This document shows positions 6,346 to 7,053 of a stretch of DNA of 7,053 nucleotides, one piece after another. The position numbers and the translations under genes were made by a program. The stretch's first letter is position 1; each line of letters opens with the position of its first letter. The notes beneath the pieces were generated by a model that saw nothing but the letters and a program-made list of their open reading frames with translations, was not told the origin of the DNA and did no database searches. This DNA is from Elusimicrobiota bacterium (GTDB taxonomy: Bacteria; CG03): NCBI GenBank assembly GCA_021161625.1, contig JAGHAG010000157.1:1-7053 (forward strand), written 5' to 3'.

Positions 6346-7053
6346 TGTATAAAGAGGGGATTAACTTAAATACTGTTTCGCGCGAGAAATTAAAGGCCCT
6401 GCCAGGCATAGGAGATGAACTTTCAAGAAGTGTGATACTCCACAGGGAACTCAAAAGCGAATTTGTAAACCCCGAAGAGTTCAAAAGGATTGTTCCAGAA
6501 AATGTTTATTCAGCAATCGTCAAAGATTATAACATTTATACGGTTTCACCATTTGTATGGAAGAGCCGAATTACCAATCAGAGAAACTTTCTTTATGATG
6601 AAGATTTAAAAATTTTTTTTGTAGATGAAGTTGTTTTTATAAATTGCCTTGATAAAACTTATCTGATAAATTTTTCAACACAGGATAGTTTTTACAAGTT
6701 TGCTTCCCACCAGAAAGGCGAAGTTGGGTTTCTTGGTGTTTTTCGTTCATTTTTTGGAAAAAAAATCGTTTTTGATTTTTTAATTATTACAGAACTTCCG
6801 GACACAGATTATCTGAATGATTTTTTAAAGAAGTTTGAGGTCAAAATGATTTTTTCAAAAAACGCTTCTGCATTAAAGGACACTTCTCCGAAATACGAAA
6901 GTATTTTCAAATACATCCACCAGGAAAAAATAAAAGAATTGTCTGCATTTTCTCATTGGGAAGACCATTTTGAGTTTTTTATTTTTCATCCTGAAAGAGA
7001 GAAAATGGATGTTGGATTTTTATTAAAATACGGTGAGATAAAAGGGTTTTTTA
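6345..7053 (+). CDS. ComEA-like helix-hairpin-helix domain fused to degenerate ComEC-type beta-lactamase domain (partial)
   Basis: An open frame of 236 codons runs off the right edge, so the C-terminus is missing. Residues 6-61 are a ComEA-type helix-hairpin-helix module: INLNTVSREKLKALPGIG, with hairpin LPGIG at 19-23, then a second helix pair; such modules bind DNA non-specifically. Residues 88-236 follow the strand order of the metallo-beta-lactamase domain at the end of the competence protein ComEC: KIFFVDEVVFINCLDKTYLINFS (88 onward) for the opening strands, and DFLIITELPDTDY (144-156) where active members read LTHxHxDH. A late HP...KMDVGFLLKYGEIKGFF region follows. The metal-binding His residues are replaced (E150, Y156), though D155 stays, so hydrolase activity is unlikely. 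No signal peptide is visible. ATG overlaps the previous TAA (TAATG) without a Shine-Dalgarno, so translation probably depends on ribosomes finishing the upstream gene. The HhH call is strong; the beta-lactamase call is by pattern only. Confidence 0.7.
   Translation, partial: MYKEGINLNTVSREKLKALPGIGDELSRSVILHRELKSEFVNPEEFKRIVPENVYSAIVKDYNIYTVSPFVWKSRITNQRNFLYDEDLKIFFVDEVVFINCLDKTYLINFSTQDSFYKFASHQKGEVGFLGVFRSFFGKKIVFDFLIITELPDTDYLNDFLKKFEVKMIFSKNASALKDTSPKYESIFKYIHQEKIKELSAFSHWEDHFEFFIFHPEREKMDVGFLLKYGEIKGFF

Overview
This is a gene-dense, AT-rich window (roughly one third G+C by eye). It looks like the chromosome of a low-GC, probably anaerobic bacterium. Promoter-like TTGTTT-N17-TATAAT elements and strong Shine-Dalgarno sequences point to Bacteria rather than Archaea. 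Arginine is mostly AGA/AGG and isoleucine is often ATA, a pattern common in low-GC and thermophilic lineages. I cannot name a phylum, and no rRNA, tRNA, CRISPR array, insertion sequence or phage gene is visible.

Layout: positions 1-216 hold no gene I can support. A minus-strand gene (217-822) encodes a small six-helix membrane protein resembling the substrate-binding S components of ECF vitamin transporters. A 61-bp divergent intergenic region separates it from a tight plus-strand operon at 884-4783. That operon encodes two tandem, distantly paralogous extended SDR sugar epimerases of the CDP-paratose/CDP-tyvelose 2-epimerase type, then methylenetetrahydrofolate reductase (MetF), then a radical SAM protein of the COG0731 type with a C-terminal winged helix. 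Junctions are 0 nt, 1 nt and a 4-nt ATGA overlap. After a 92-bp gap with its own promoter comes a second transcription unit: a 489-residue PLP-dependent fold-type II enzyme, overlapping by one base (TAATG) a gene cut off by the window end. The predicted product of that gene joins a ComEA-like helix-hairpin-helix domain to what looks like a ComEC-type metallo-beta-lactamase domain whose metal-binding histidines are gone.

How the genes work together is only partly clear. The SDR pair suggests nucleotide-sugar chemistry for a surface polysaccharide, but no glycosyltransferase is present. MetF makes methyl-folate for methionine synthesis or for a methyl branch of C1 metabolism. The radical SAM protein is translationally tied to MetF but has no assigned substrate. 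The PLP enzyme resembles the cysteine synthase/tryptophan synthase beta fold with an extra C-terminal region. The most unusual items are the HhH plus degenerate beta-lactamase fusion, the second SDR with Phe where the catalytic Tyr is expected, and the orphan PLP and radical SAM families.
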